Shown: positions 7,660-15,304 of the stretch, one piece after another
Layout of the letters: each line of letters opens with the position of its first letter
Numbering within the stretch: the stretch's first letter is position 1
Source: Nitrososphaerota archaeon
GTDB taxonomy: Archaea; Thermoproteota; Nitrososphaeria; Nitrososphaerales; Nitrosopumilaceae
DNA length: 33,093 nt
Assembly (NCBI GenBank): GCA_005877305.1
Contig: VBPW01000014.1
Coordinates: forward strand, 1-33,093
Direction of reading: 5' to 3'
Position numbers and translations under genes: made by a program
The notes under the pieces: model-generated
The model's database searches: none
Told to the model about the DNA's origin: nothing
The model's input: only the letters and a program-made list of their open reading frames with translations

Positions 7660-7711
7660 TCCCGACAACAGATACGTTGTTTCGTCCGAGTTTCACGGAC
7701 TCATCAGGGGA
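7660..7711 (-). ncRNA. Type I hammerhead self-cleaving ribozyme
   Basis: Read on the minus strand, the stretch contains every hammerhead core element in order. The stem I 5' strand is UCCC (7711-7708), followed by CUGAUGA (7707-7701). Stem II is GUCCG/CGGAC (7700-7696 with 7688-7684) with a 7-nt loop UGAAACU. GAA (7683-7681) precedes stem III ACAAC/GUUGU (7680-7676 with 7669-7665) with a 6-nt loop. C17 is at 7664, and the stem I 3' strand GGGA spans 7663-7660. The conserved G10.1-C11.1 and A15.1-U16.1 pairs are present. Open stem I makes it type I. Cleavage is predicted between 7664 and 7663, upstream of the exported-protein gene. Stem I has only four certain pairs. No terminal sequence beyond it pairs clearly, so in vivo activity may depend on loop II contacts I cannot assess. 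Confidence 0.9.
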
Positions 7712-7734
7712 TTCTTTGTATTGTTCTACTGTTA

Positions 7735-7965
7735 TCATATGGACCGCAACACTACTTCCAGCACACGTGTTAAACCATCTTTTACATCGTCTCGAAGGAT
7801 TGTGCAGATGATTTTATGATATTCGTTACTACATCCGCCAGAGTGTGAGAGTAAATGCCTACTACAAAAGGCACATCCGCATGTCACACACAGTCTTGTG
7901 CAGTTTTGTGAACATGTACTGCATTGCGATTCCTCAATGCGTTCAATTGTTGGTATTGATGTCAT
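7735..7965 (-). CDS. Small Cys/His-rich zinc-binding (B-box/ZZ-like) protein
   Basis: From ATG 7965 the protein has 76 residues. It contains CSTCSQNCTRLCVTCGCAFC followed by SRHLLSHSGGC, a Cys/His cluster with the CxxC...C..C...CxxxC..H...H spacing of B-box-like zinc fingers. Reading can continue upstream to ATG 8046 (103 residues). However, a TATA-like box (7984-7993) lies about 24 nt before ATG 7965, so the shorter leaderless form is preferred. It ends at TGA 7737-7735, about 24 nt before stem I of the hammerhead ribozyme, on the same strand. A read-through transcript would carry both. It may bind metal and a protein or nucleic acid; no function can be named. Confidence 0.65.
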   Translation of the reverse strand: MTSIPTIERIEESQCSTCSQNCTRLCVTCGCAFCSRHLLSHSGGCSNEYHKIICTILRDDVKDGLTRVLEVVLRSI

Positions 7966-7983
7966 GATCACACTTGGCTGAAA

Positions 7984-7993
7984 AATTATTAAT
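7984..7993 (-). promoter_or_regulatory. TATA-like box of the Cys-rich small gene (and possibly the ribozyme transcript)
   Basis: ATTAATAATT on the minus strand is centred about 24 nt before ATG 7965, giving a leaderless start. It would be the promoter of a bicistronic RNA that contains the hammerhead and the exported-protein gene. Confidence 0.5.
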
Positions 7994-8097
7994 CCATTTG
8001 AACACTTTTTGCAACAAAAAATCCGAAATTTCGCTTTTGTGAGCAAGACTAGGGTGCCTAAAAACCACAGTTCAACATTTTTGCGACAAAAGTGTAG

Positions 8098-8109
8098 TAA
8101 ATATTTTTA
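8098..8109 (+). promoter_or_regulatory. TATA-like box of the wHTH-methyltransferase pair
   Basis: TAAATATTTTTA is centred 25 nt before ATG 8128, the archaeal TATA-to-start spacing for leaderless mRNA. Confidence 0.55.
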
Positions 8110-8127
8110 ACAATAGTAGGCCAGCTT

Positions 8128-8919
8128 ATGAGCATGGTAGGTAGGAGTACAGATAGTCCCGATAATGTGGTGCCTGTGAAAAACCTGACTAAGAATGGTA
8201 TTGACCCTCTGGATTTACTCATTCTTCACGTATTACAAAGTGGCGCCACTCCAGATACAGCAAACAAGGATCTTGAAAAATATGGATATGTTCTTTCTCG
8301 GGATAATGTCAAAAACAGAATAGATGATCTCATAAAAAAAGGTGTTATACTAGAACATAACAACACTGAAGACAGTAAGAAAGATGACAAAATAAAGTGG
8401 ATTCTAGTAGATCCAAGCAAATTATTTGATAATCAATGGTATACTTTCATAAAATCACAGAATCCGCTTTTTGAACGAAGAGTAATTCCATACTCTGAGA
8501 TGTATAGTAATTTAGTTGAAATAAGTAGAGAATACGGCATCGTGACAGCAATAGACCTTGTTCAGGGAGAAGGTCAAAACTATGATTTTATCCTAAGAAT
8601 AGTTACAAATGAGCTAAATCTTTTCGAAGAATTGGTAGAAAAAATCAGGTCACTTGGATGGGTTCATTCAGTTGATAGCAAACCCATTCATGTACTTGAG
8701 GGTGTAGGGTTATCCAAAAATAATCTGACCAAGGTGCACACGAACTATTTCTATGATCCGATAAAAATTCCTGACTTTGAAAAATATTTGAAGAATATAA
8801 GACAAGTATTTCGTACTTACGACACTTACATAAAAGAAGAAAGCTCTTCAAAACAAAAAATCACTAGAAAAAAAGACAATGAAAACTTTGATGATGATGT
8901 CACTCGAGCCACAAAATGA
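8128..8919 (+). CDS. Winged-helix (Lrp-like) DNA-binding regulator
   Basis: The 263-residue soluble protein has a helix-turn-helix segment at about 24-78 (DPLDLLILHVLQSG ... LSRDNVKNRIDDLIKKGVI), the winged-helix pattern of archaeal Lrp-like regulators. An alpha/beta region follows at about 125-190 (EYGIVTAIDLVQG ... EELVEKIRSLGWV), resembling a RAM-type effector domain, and the tail (about 235-263) is charged. The start at ATG 8128 is supported by the TATA box 25 nt upstream. Its stop overlaps the methyltransferase start in ATGA, so the two are translated together and may work in one pathway. The ligand and DNA targets are unknown. Confidence 0.65.
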   Translation: MSMVGRSTDSPDNVVPVKNLTKNGIDPLDLLILHVLQSGATPDTANKDLEKYGYVLSRDNVKNRIDDLIKKGVILEHNNTEDSKKDDKIKWILVDPSKLFDNQWYTFIKSQNPLFERRVIPYSEMYSNLVEISREYGIVTAIDLVQGEGQNYDFILRIVTNELNLFEELVEKIRSLGWVHSVDSKPIHVLEGVGLSKNNLTKVHTNYFYDPIKIPDFEKYLKNIRQVFRTYDTYIKEESSSKQKITRKKDNENFDDDVTRATK

Positions 8920-10082
8920 TGACATCACAACTTCAAAAAAATTTAATAGTAAAGTGCCCAACGTGCAGTTCTTCTTTGAAATTCAAAAATGAAAATTCGT
9001 CATTGGAACATGAAGAATTAGATCTTAGATGCACTAGATGTAATTCGATATATTCTTTTAAGAATGGTTATCTGAACATGTTGCCACCTAAAATAAGAAA
9101 GGAAATTTGTACACGAGGAATTTTAGAGCGAAAAATCAAAGATAAATTTCACGTGAACCAGCTTTCCAAAAATGAGCAAGATCTAGTAAAAGGAATCATA
9201 GCCAGTAAATACATGGCAAAACAATATTTCAAAAATGTTGTTCATCCAACACAAGCTGCATGGTCAGCTCGTTCTTACGAACGATTTGAAGACATATTCA
9301 TTATAAGTTATCTAGATAATCTGTTGAAGAATAAAGAAGTCACTTTCATAGATGCTGGTTCTGGTCCAGGCAGATATCTGATATTATTGGGATCTAAGAT
9401 TGGTATTAATTCATGTAAAGAATTGAAAAGAAATTCAGAAACTAGCACTCTTTACAAGTATGATAAGATGTATGACAAGAATCTGCACAATATCATTGGA
9501 ATTGATTATTCAGAAGAAATGGTTTCTCATTCTACACGGCTACTAAAAAAATATGGACTTGGTCAATATCTATACGATAGAATATTCCCAATAACAGGTA
9601 TTGTTCAGAACTTTCATCTTAACCAACAACTTGATCGAACCTACAAAGTAATAGTATGTACCTTTCAAACATTAGGTAATCAGGAAAACGCTGATTTGCA
9701 AGTGCAATTATTAGAATCAATGAAAAGGTTAGCCTTGCCACATGGCACAATAATAGTTTCAGTTTTTAACAAAAAACTTTTCAAAGATTTTGGATTGAAA
9801 ACCTTCTATGGCAGAGAAGTAAGACAAACTGTTGGAGAAATAATAAATTCAAAACAAGATGAAGATAATTCCATACTTAGAACAAAAAAAGGTATTTATT
9901 CAAAATGGTTTTCAAAGCATGATTTAGAACAACTATTCAAAAAGGCAAAGATATCTAATTACAAGATAATGGATGAAAACTCGTTACAAACCATCAAAGG
10001 TTATGAACAATATTTGAAAGTAGAAGAACAACACAAGGATATATTTCCTAGGGCTATAGTGGGATTGGCTGAAGTGAGCTGA
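8916..10082 (+). CDS. Class I SAM-dependent methyltransferase with N-terminal Trm112-like zinc ribbon
   Basis: The 388-residue protein begins with a zinc ribbon (CPTC at about 14-17 and CTRC at about 39-42, then LNMLPP), similar to Trm112-like domains that stabilise methyltransferases. A Rossmann methyltransferase domain follows, with motif I FIDAGSGPGRYLILLG at about 143-158 and motif II-like IGIDYSEEMV at about 200-209. The tail is rich in Lys and aromatic residues. Ribbon plus catalytic domain in one chain recalls RlmA-type rRNA methyltransferases, but the substrate cannot be told from sequence alone. The gene is coupled by ATGA overlap to the upstream winged-helix protein. The 92-nt stretch before the next gene shows no feature. 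Confidence 0.75.
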   Translation: MMTSQLQKNLIVKCPTCSSSLKFKNENSSLEHEELDLRCTRCNSIYSFKNGYLNMLPPKIRKEICTRGILERKIKDKFHVNQLSKNEQDLVKGIIASKYMAKQYFKNVVHPTQAAWSARSYERFEDIFIISYLDNLLKNKEVTFIDAGSGPGRYLILLGSKIGINSCKELKRNSETSTLYKYDKMYDKNLHNIIGIDYSEEMVSHSTRLLKKYGLGQYLYDRIFPITGIVQNFHLNQQLDRTYKVIVCTFQTLGNQENADLQVQLLESMKRLALPHGTIIVSVFNKKLFKDFGLKTFYGREVRQTVGEIINSKQDEDNSILRTKKGIYSKWFSKHDLEQLFKKAKISNYKIMDENSLQTIKGYEQYLKVEEQHKDIFPRAIVGLAEVS

Positions 10083-10174
10083 GAAATGAAATTGGATCTT
10101 TGATTAGAACGATTAGTAAGTAATCTTCAAATAAAATCAAGTAAAAGCATTTGAATTGCTCTAGACAAATAACT

Positions 10175-10684
10175 TTAAACTAATTTTTTCTTCATATCAT
10201 AAGCCAAAACAGTACAAATTGTTTTTGAATCAACAATTTTTCCAGACAAGATCATTTTTACTACTTTTTTAAAATCAATCTTCACTACAGATAGTATTTC
10301 ATCATCATCCAATTTCAGATTGCCTGACTTTTTAATTCCAGATGCAACAAAGCAGTGAATTACCTCAGTATTGTATCCAATTGAAGGATAGTACTTTATC
10401 AAAGGAGTCATCTTTTTTGCCTCATAACCAGTCTCCTCTTTTAGTTCTCTGAATGCACACGTTCGTGGATTTTCTCTCTTATTACAGGTTCCAGCAGGAA
10501 TCTCAAGAGCATAACCGTACGGAAAACGGTGCTGTTTTACCAAAATCACCTTACCATTCTCAATTGCAAGCATTGCTGCTGCACCTCTATGTTCAATGAC
10601 CTCACGTCTGACCTTTCGCTTGTTTACTGAGATATCGTAGAGACTTAATGAGAGAACTTTACCTTCGTAGATTTTTTTCTTCAT
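10175..10684 (-). CDS. Nudix hydrolase, ADP-ribose pyrophosphatase type
   Basis: The 169-residue protein carries a complete Nudix box at residues about 65-87: G65, E71, then REL-KEETGY with Arg79, Glu80, Glu83, Glu84 and Gly86. Before it come VKQHRFPYGYALEIPAG and after it PSIGYNTEVIHCFVA, both typical of the ADP-ribose/NDP-sugar pyrophosphatase branch, which cleaves ADP-ribose to AMP and ribose 5-phosphate. The length is right for the family. The start at ATG 10684 is 31 nt past the stop of the Lrp gene upstream on the same strand (10716-11621), so co-transcription is possible. Substrate preference within the family is inferred. Confidence 0.88.
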   Translation of the reverse strand: MKKKIYEGKVLSLSLYDISVNKRKVRREVIEHRGAAAMLAIENGKVILVKQHRFPYGYALEIPAGTCNKRENPRTCAFRELKEETGYEAKKMTPLIKYYPSIGYNTEVIHCFVASGIKKSGNLKLDDDEILSVVKIDFKKVVKMILSGKIVDSKTICTVLAYDMKKKLV

Positions 10685-10715
10685 AAAGGGCGTTATCTCA
10701 TGAGTTTAAAAACAA

Positions 10716-11621
10716 TTATGAATGTATCTGATATGAAAGATGAAGTCTTTTTGAAGCTTTTACTTCTCTAATACTATTTTTTACCCATTGTTGTGGAAAT
10801 GAAATTTTCTTTGGTATGAAAAGATCGACGGAACGTACACCTGTAATTTTTTGTACCATTTGAGTTAGTTCATCGAGCTTAAAAATATTGTCGCTATAAA
10901 AAAATAAAACGATCTGATTCATATTTACAAAGGGTTTTTGTAAAAATGATCCTATAAATTCCTTTTCTAATATTTGCAGAGTTTTTTTAACATTACCTTC
11001 TACCCCCACAAGTATTGCAAATGGAATGTATCCTTTCATTTCATTAGGGTTGTATACAAGAGTAAACTGTATTGCTTCATCGTTTTGTAACTTGTCAAGT
11101 GATCGTGCTACAGTTTTTGTAGAAAGGGCAGCAAGTTTTGCAATTTCTTCAATTTTTAATCTGGGATCTTTTAGTAAAATTTCTATTATTTCAAGATCAG
11201 TCTTTGTCAAGTCAGATCTTATTCCAGGGTTTTTTGCTTCAAAAATTGCTAATACTCTTACACCTTGCAATATTTTTTTTGCAAGTTCCATCTTTTGATT
11301 CGGATCACCTTTTACAACTATACTACAAACAGTTACGCTTCCAATACATGGTACTACAAAAAATGGTTCTCCTATAAGCTTGACTTGATCTAAGATGTAT
11401 TGCAAATCAGTTCCTGTTACAACAAAATAAAGAACACTGTATCCCAAAACAGGCGGTTCTATTTTTAGAGCAAACTCTTCGATAATTTTCTTATCCATCA
11501 TTTTTTGGATTCTTGATTTTACTGCTCCACCAGAGATACCAATACTATTTCCAATTTGCCTGTCTGGTGTCCTACAATTGTTCAATAAATGTGAGAGAAT
11601 CTGTATGTCAGTTTTGTCCAT
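10716..11621 (-). CDS. Lrp/AsnC-family regulator with two tandem HTH domains
   Basis: The 301-residue protein contains two AsnC-type helix-turn-helix units. One is at about 1-50 (DKTDIQILSHLLNNCRTPDR ... GGAVKSRIQKMMDKKII), the second at about 139-190 (TKTDLEIIEILLKDPRLKIE ... STKTVARSLDKL). Each is followed by an alpha/beta effector-like region. Ordinary Lrp proteins have one of each, so this is a duplicated architecture. The start is ATG 11621, and a TATA-like box (11640-11652) is centred 25 nt upstream, hence leaderless. It is divergent from the ABC transporter at 11738 across 116 nt and may regulate it; that link is inference from position. Confidence 0.82.
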   Translation of the reverse strand: MDKTDIQILSHLLNNCRTPDRQIGNSIGISGGAVKSRIQKMMDKKIIEEFALKIEPPVLGYSVLYFVVTGTDLQYILDQVKLIGEPFFVVPCIGSVTVCSIVVKGDPNQKMELAKKILQGVRVLAIFEAKNPGIRSDLTKTDLEIIEILLKDPRLKIEEIAKLAALSTKTVARSLDKLQNDEAIQFTLVYNPNEMKGYIPFAILVGVEGNVKKTLQILEKEFIGSFLQKPFVNMNQIVLFFYSDNIFKLDELTQMVQKITGVRSVDLFIPKKISFPQQWVKNSIREVKASKRLHLSYQIHS

Positions 11622-11639
11622 ATTTGCTCTTCATATCCA

Positions 11640-11717
11640 TATATTTAGTATAAAGCATACATCTTAGATATATAATTGTCGTATTTATAACAAAGATTAC
11701 CTTAAAGCATTAAATAT
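11640..11717. promoter_or_regulatory. Divergent promoter region: Lrp regulator (minus) and ABC transporter operon (plus)
   Basis: The minus-strand TATA-like element at 11640-11652 is centred 25 nt before ATG 11621. The plus-strand ATTAAATAT at 11709-11717 is centred 25 nt before ATG 11738. The space between could hold operators of the divergent regulator. Confidence 0.55.
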
Positions 11718-11737
11718 CAGACTTTTCTAGTATTCTT

Positions 11738-12931
11738 ATGGATTATAGAGCTAAAGTAGGCTTGCGCTTTATTACTAGACGTAGGGGTAGTCTGATTGCA
11801 GCAAGTCTAGCAGTTGCCATCGCTATTTTGGTGGTACAGGTTAATGTCGTGATTTTCCAAGGTCTGTATAATGCCATTGTTCGTGACCAGATAAACTACA
11901 GATTTGGGCATGTCTATATCACAAGGCAAGAAAATTTTATAACAAAATCAGATAAAATGTTAGTAAACTGGCTTGAAAGAATTCCTTATGTAGATGCTGC
12001 TGCACCGCGGCTTGATGCTGTTGCATCAATTAATGCAACAGGATCTGGTCAGACAATTAGAGATTATTCTGTTCCAGTCATAGGTGTAGATCCAGTTTTA
12101 GATACTAAAGCATCAACAATGTATAAAACAGTTGGAGATGGGCAGTATGTTTCTTCAAGAAATTCCATTGTTCTTGGTGCGATAGTTGCACGAGATCTTG
12201 GAAACTCACATGTTGGTGATAGTGTAAAATTAAAATTCAAAGATAGAAATGGTGTTGATGAACTAAGACGATTCACTGTAGTAGGAATCACCGAAACTGC
12301 TGGTTCTGTAGGTCTTGATAATAGTGTTATAATGAACATTGATACTTTGCGAGAAATATTGGGAAGACCCCACGAAACACAATCGATTATGGTTAAGCTA
12401 AATGATCCAACAAAAGATCAAGAAGTTAAAGATCTTTTTCTTAGAGCATTTCCAACTCGTTCAGACAACTTTAAAGCGCAAACAATTGAAGAATCTGCAG
12501 AGACAACACTTAGTGGATTCAGATCAGGTATTGCGTTAATTAATTTAGTTGGATATTTTGGTATGATGTCTTCTGCCTTTGCTGTGGTAACCATACAAAT
12601 GATGCAAGTCACAAGTAAGACACGTGAGATTGGAATCATGAGAGCAATTGGTTCAAGAAGAAAAGATATTCTGATAATATTCATCTTCCAAGGAATGGTC
12701 ATAGGTGCTATCGGGGCAGGCCTTGGAACAATTTTTGGAGTATCATATACAGCCTATGCCAAAGAAACACACATGACGTTCCAAGGTAGCTTGGCCTTAG
12801 AGGTAACATATAACTGGCTTGGAATATTGCAGACAGACATTCTAGCATTTTTGCTTGCAGTAGTAGCATCAATTTATCCTGCCTACAAGGCAACGAAACT
12901 GCAACCAGTGGAGGCTATGAGATTTGCCTGA
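11738..12931 (+). CDS. ABC transporter permease, MacB/LolE/FtsX type
   Basis: The 397-residue protein has an N-terminal membrane helix (about 18-42), a large external domain (about 43-265, MacB core-like), and three C-terminal helices (about 265-290, 315-340, 355-380). The FtsX motif REIGIMRAIGSRRKDI stands between the second and third helices, and the tail ends in YKATKLQPVEAMR. This is the layout of MacB/LolCE-type permeases, which work by mechanotransmission on exported molecules or lipoproteins rather than by channelling. The start ATG 11738 has a TATA box 25 nt upstream. Its 3' end overlaps the ATPase gene by 8 nt. Substrate unknown. Confidence 0.88.
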   Translation: MDYRAKVGLRFITRRRGSLIAASLAVAIAILVVQVNVVIFQGLYNAIVRDQINYRFGHVYITRQENFITKSDKMLVNWLERIPYVDAAAPRLDAVASINATGSGQTIRDYSVPVIGVDPVLDTKASTMYKTVGDGQYVSSRNSIVLGAIVARDLGNSHVGDSVKLKFKDRNGVDELRRFTVVGITETAGSVGLDNSVIMNIDTLREILGRPHETQSIMVKLNDPTKDQEVKDLFLRAFPTRSDNFKAQTIEESAETTLSGFRSGIALINLVGYFGMMSSAFAVVTIQMMQVTSKTREIGIMRAIGSRRKDILIIFIFQGMVIGAIGAGLGTIFGVSYTAYAKETHMTFQGSLALEVTYNWLGILQTDILAFLLAVVASIYPAYKATKLQPVEAMRFA

Positions 12932-13628
12932 TTTGGTTCTTGAAGTACGTGGAGTAGACAAGATATACGGTGAAGCAGAAACAGCTATTTACGCATTAAA
13001 AAACGTGTCATTTTCTGTAAAAAAGGGCGAATTCATTTTAATTGTGGGCAGCTCAGGTTCTGGCAAATCTACATTACTTAACATGATTGGTCTTTTGGAT
13101 AGGCCCACCAATGGCAAAGTCTTCATTGATGGATTAGATACCTCTACTTTAAACGATAATCAGATTTCATCATTTAGAAATTCCAAACTAGGATTCATTT
13201 TCCAATTTTCAAATCTACTTGCAGATTTAACGGTACTAGAAAATGTTGTTCTTCCAAGACGAATTCAAAAAACTGATACAAACGCAGTTGAAGAAGCAAA
13301 ATTACTGCTAAAGACGGTGGGCTTGGAAAGTCAGATGAATAAATATTCAAACAAGGTCTCTGGTGGTCAAGCACAAAGGGTAGCTATTTGCAGATCTCTT
13401 ATCAATAAACCTACAATAGTTTTGGCTGACGAACCAACGGGAAACTTGGATTCGGTCTCAGCAGAAACAACAGTTCAGTTAATGAAATCTCTTAATAGAA
13501 AACTTGGACACACCTTCATCGTAGTAACACATGATCGTCAGCAATTTGGTGATGTTGACAAAGTGATTACAATACGAGATGGAAAAATTATTGAAGATGA
13601 AATAACGGAGATTCCAACAATAACATGA
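12924..13628 (+). CDS. ABC transporter ATP-binding protein, MacB/LolD type
   Basis: The 234-residue ATPase has Walker A GSSGSGKST (about 43-51), a Q-loop in GFIFQFSNLL, the signature VSGGQAQR (about 148-155) and Walker B VLADEPTGNLDS. The H-loop is in VVTHD. The PTGNLDS block is characteristic of the LolD/MacB/FtsE group. The start is TTG 12924, inside the end of the permease gene (8-nt overlap). No ATG in frame would keep the N-terminus VLEVRGVDKIYGEAET intact. It powers the permease encoded just upstream. Confidence 0.92.
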   Translation: MPDLVLEVRGVDKIYGEAETAIYALKNVSFSVKKGEFILIVGSSGSGKSTLLNMIGLLDRPTNGKVFIDGLDTSTLNDNQISSFRNSKLGFIFQFSNLLADLTVLENVVLPRRIQKTDTNAVEEAKLLLKTVGLESQMNKYSNKVSGGQAQRVAICRSLINKPTIVLADEPTGNLDSVSAETTVQLMKSLNRKLGHTFIVVTHDRQQFGDVDKVITIRDGKIIEDEITEIPTIT

Positions 13629-15274
13629 TCTACAAAACAATAGTTATAGCTACCATACTTTTATTGGGACAAATAATAATTCCAAGCTATGCTGTTAGTA
13701 CAGAAATACTTACACCACCTGTATCCCCTTTTACTCACAATTTTACTGACATAAAATTCCTTGATGCATATTTTGGAACATCTTCAGGAAAAATTGAAGT
13801 TCAACCAGGTGACAAGAATGTGCCACTTACTATTGTGTTCTCTAGTGTAGGCTCAGAGGATATTAATGGCATCAAAGGATTCCTTAGTTTACCTGTTGGA
13901 TTCTCTTCAGCTATTGCTAATGCCAATACCGATCTAATAGAAGCTGACAATACCGGTGTTGCGCCAAGTGGCCAATCATTTTTCCTGACCTTCTTTGTAA
14001 ATGTGGATAAAAATACCAACGTCCATTCCTATTCGGGAACAGTCAAGGTAACCTATTCAAAATTAAGGGAGAATGGAATTCACACAAATTTCTTTGACTT
14101 TAACTTTAAAGTCACAGGAAAAAGTGTTCTAAACAGTAAAGTAGAAAATCCATTCATACAGCCTGCATCAAACAACAAGATTACAATTAAAGTCTCAAAC
14201 GATGGTACAGCGGCTATTAACAACATAGACATAGCGCTCAACCAGCAACCATCTAACTCTAGTTCATCTAATTTACAAAATATCGTAATAGATCAAAAAC
14301 ACTGGAACATAGGGACTGTTGATGTCCAGTCATCACAAACATTTTCATTTAATATTTTCGTACCACCTGACCTTGCAGGTCAAACTTTACACCTACCATT
14401 TACTGTAACATACTTTGATGGGCAGGGAAATCAAGTAACAACTTCTAGGATGGTAGATCTTATCGTGGGAGCTGCAAGCTCAACTTTTATTGTCAAGCTT
14501 TCAACTCCTCCTTTTCTCATGATGGGAGTTATGCAAAATCTTACACTTGGACTCGAAAATCTTTCCCCATCAAAGATCTCTGACATATCAATTACACTTG
14601 CACCAAGCTCTTCCAATCTAAGAATTCTAGACGATCCGAGGTGGTTTGTAAAGGAAATAAATCCATTAGAGAGAGCTGTGTTGAATATTCCTATATTTGC
14701 TGACCAAAGTATAGGTAATCAAGCCATCAACTTTGACGTGAACATCCAGTATACAAAGGATGGTTCTACAGTGTTAGAAAAGCAGAGCTTTGCCACTTAT
14801 ATCAGACCTGTGATAGATGTTTCAGTTTATGGTGTGGATATAATGAAAATAGGAGGCAAACAAAACATTATAGGAAATATTCTGAATCAAGGAAACATCA
14901 AGGGACAATTTGCTACTGTAACCATAGAACCGGTTGATAATTCAAACATCAAAAAATCATTTCAGTATATTGGAGATATCGATATTGATGCTCCAACCCC
15001 ATTTAACATACCAATCGAGTTTACAGGAGACACAACATATGGGAAACATACGGTAGTTGTTACTGTGACCTACAAGGATACACTTTTGCAACCTCATACA
15101 ATAACACAAGAGGATACCATAACTCTAACAAATCCAACTCCTCAGACAAATGACAATTCCCAAATTCAACTCATTATTCTTGTGGCTGTAGCTGCTGGAA
15201 TAGGAGGAATTGTATTCAAAATACGTAAGGCAAAAATTCCAATCGTAAAGAAAGTAACTGAAAATCCAAGCTAA
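13625..15274 (+). CDS. Exported, C-terminally anchored protein with NEW3/CARDB-like beta domains; partner of the ABC transporter
   Basis: The 549-residue protein has a signal peptide (about 4-24, IVIATILLLGQIIIPSYA). Several beta-sandwich repeats follow, with motifs common in COG1361-like and NEW3 domains (NKITIKVSNDGTAAINNIDI, LTLGLENLSPSKISDISITL, NIIGNILNQGNIKGQF). One C-terminal helix (about 515-533) and a basic tail complete it. It is the third gene of the unit: its ATG shares ATGA with the stop of the ATPase. It probably stands outside the membrane facing the permease's external domain, as an adaptor or substrate-binding scaffold. That role is inferred from coupling; the domain type is fairly clear. 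Confidence 0.75.
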   Translation: MIYKTIVIATILLLGQIIIPSYAVSTEILTPPVSPFTHNFTDIKFLDAYFGTSSGKIEVQPGDKNVPLTIVFSSVGSEDINGIKGFLSLPVGFSSAIANANTDLIEADNTGVAPSGQSFFLTFFVNVDKNTNVHSYSGTVKVTYSKLRENGIHTNFFDFNFKVTGKSVLNSKVENPFIQPASNNKITIKVSNDGTAAINNIDIALNQQPSNSSSSNLQNIVIDQKHWNIGTVDVQSSQTFSFNIFVPPDLAGQTLHLPFTVTYFDGQGNQVTTSRMVDLIVGAASSTFIVKLSTPPFLMMGVMQNLTLGLENLSPSKISDISITLAPSSSNLRILDDPRWFVKEINPLERAVLNIPIFADQSIGNQAINFDVNIQYTKDGSTVLEKQSFATYIRPVIDVSVYGVDIMKIGGKQNIIGNILNQGNIKGQFATVTIEPVDNSNIKKSFQYIGDIDIDAPTPFNIPIEFTGDTTYGKHTVVVTVTYKDTLLQPHTITQEDTITLTNPTPQTNDNSQIQLIILVAVAAGIGGIVFKIRKAKIPIVKKVTENPS

Positions 15275-15276
15275 AG

Positions 15277-15285
15277 TTATATTTA
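15277..15285 (+). promoter_or_regulatory. TATA-like box before the small membrane protein
   Basis: TTATATTTA is centred 24 nt before ATG 15305. It supports ATG 15305 rather than the in-frame TTG 15299 as the start, by a leaderless mRNA. Confidence 0.5.
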
Positions 15286-15304
15286 GTACAGACTATTTTT
15301 GTTC

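Noticed and set aside
7681-7707. The GTCCG...CGGAC hairpin as a simple intrinsic terminator of the Cys-rich gene
   Set aside because: There is no T-run after it on the minus strand, and the flanking CTGATGA and GAAAC with two more stems fit a hammerhead far better than a chance hairpin.
7966-8046. The longer 103-aa form of the Cys-rich small protein
   Set aside because: The TATA-like box at 7984-7993 lies inside this extension and points to ATG 7965. The extension has no family feature beyond two stray cysteines.
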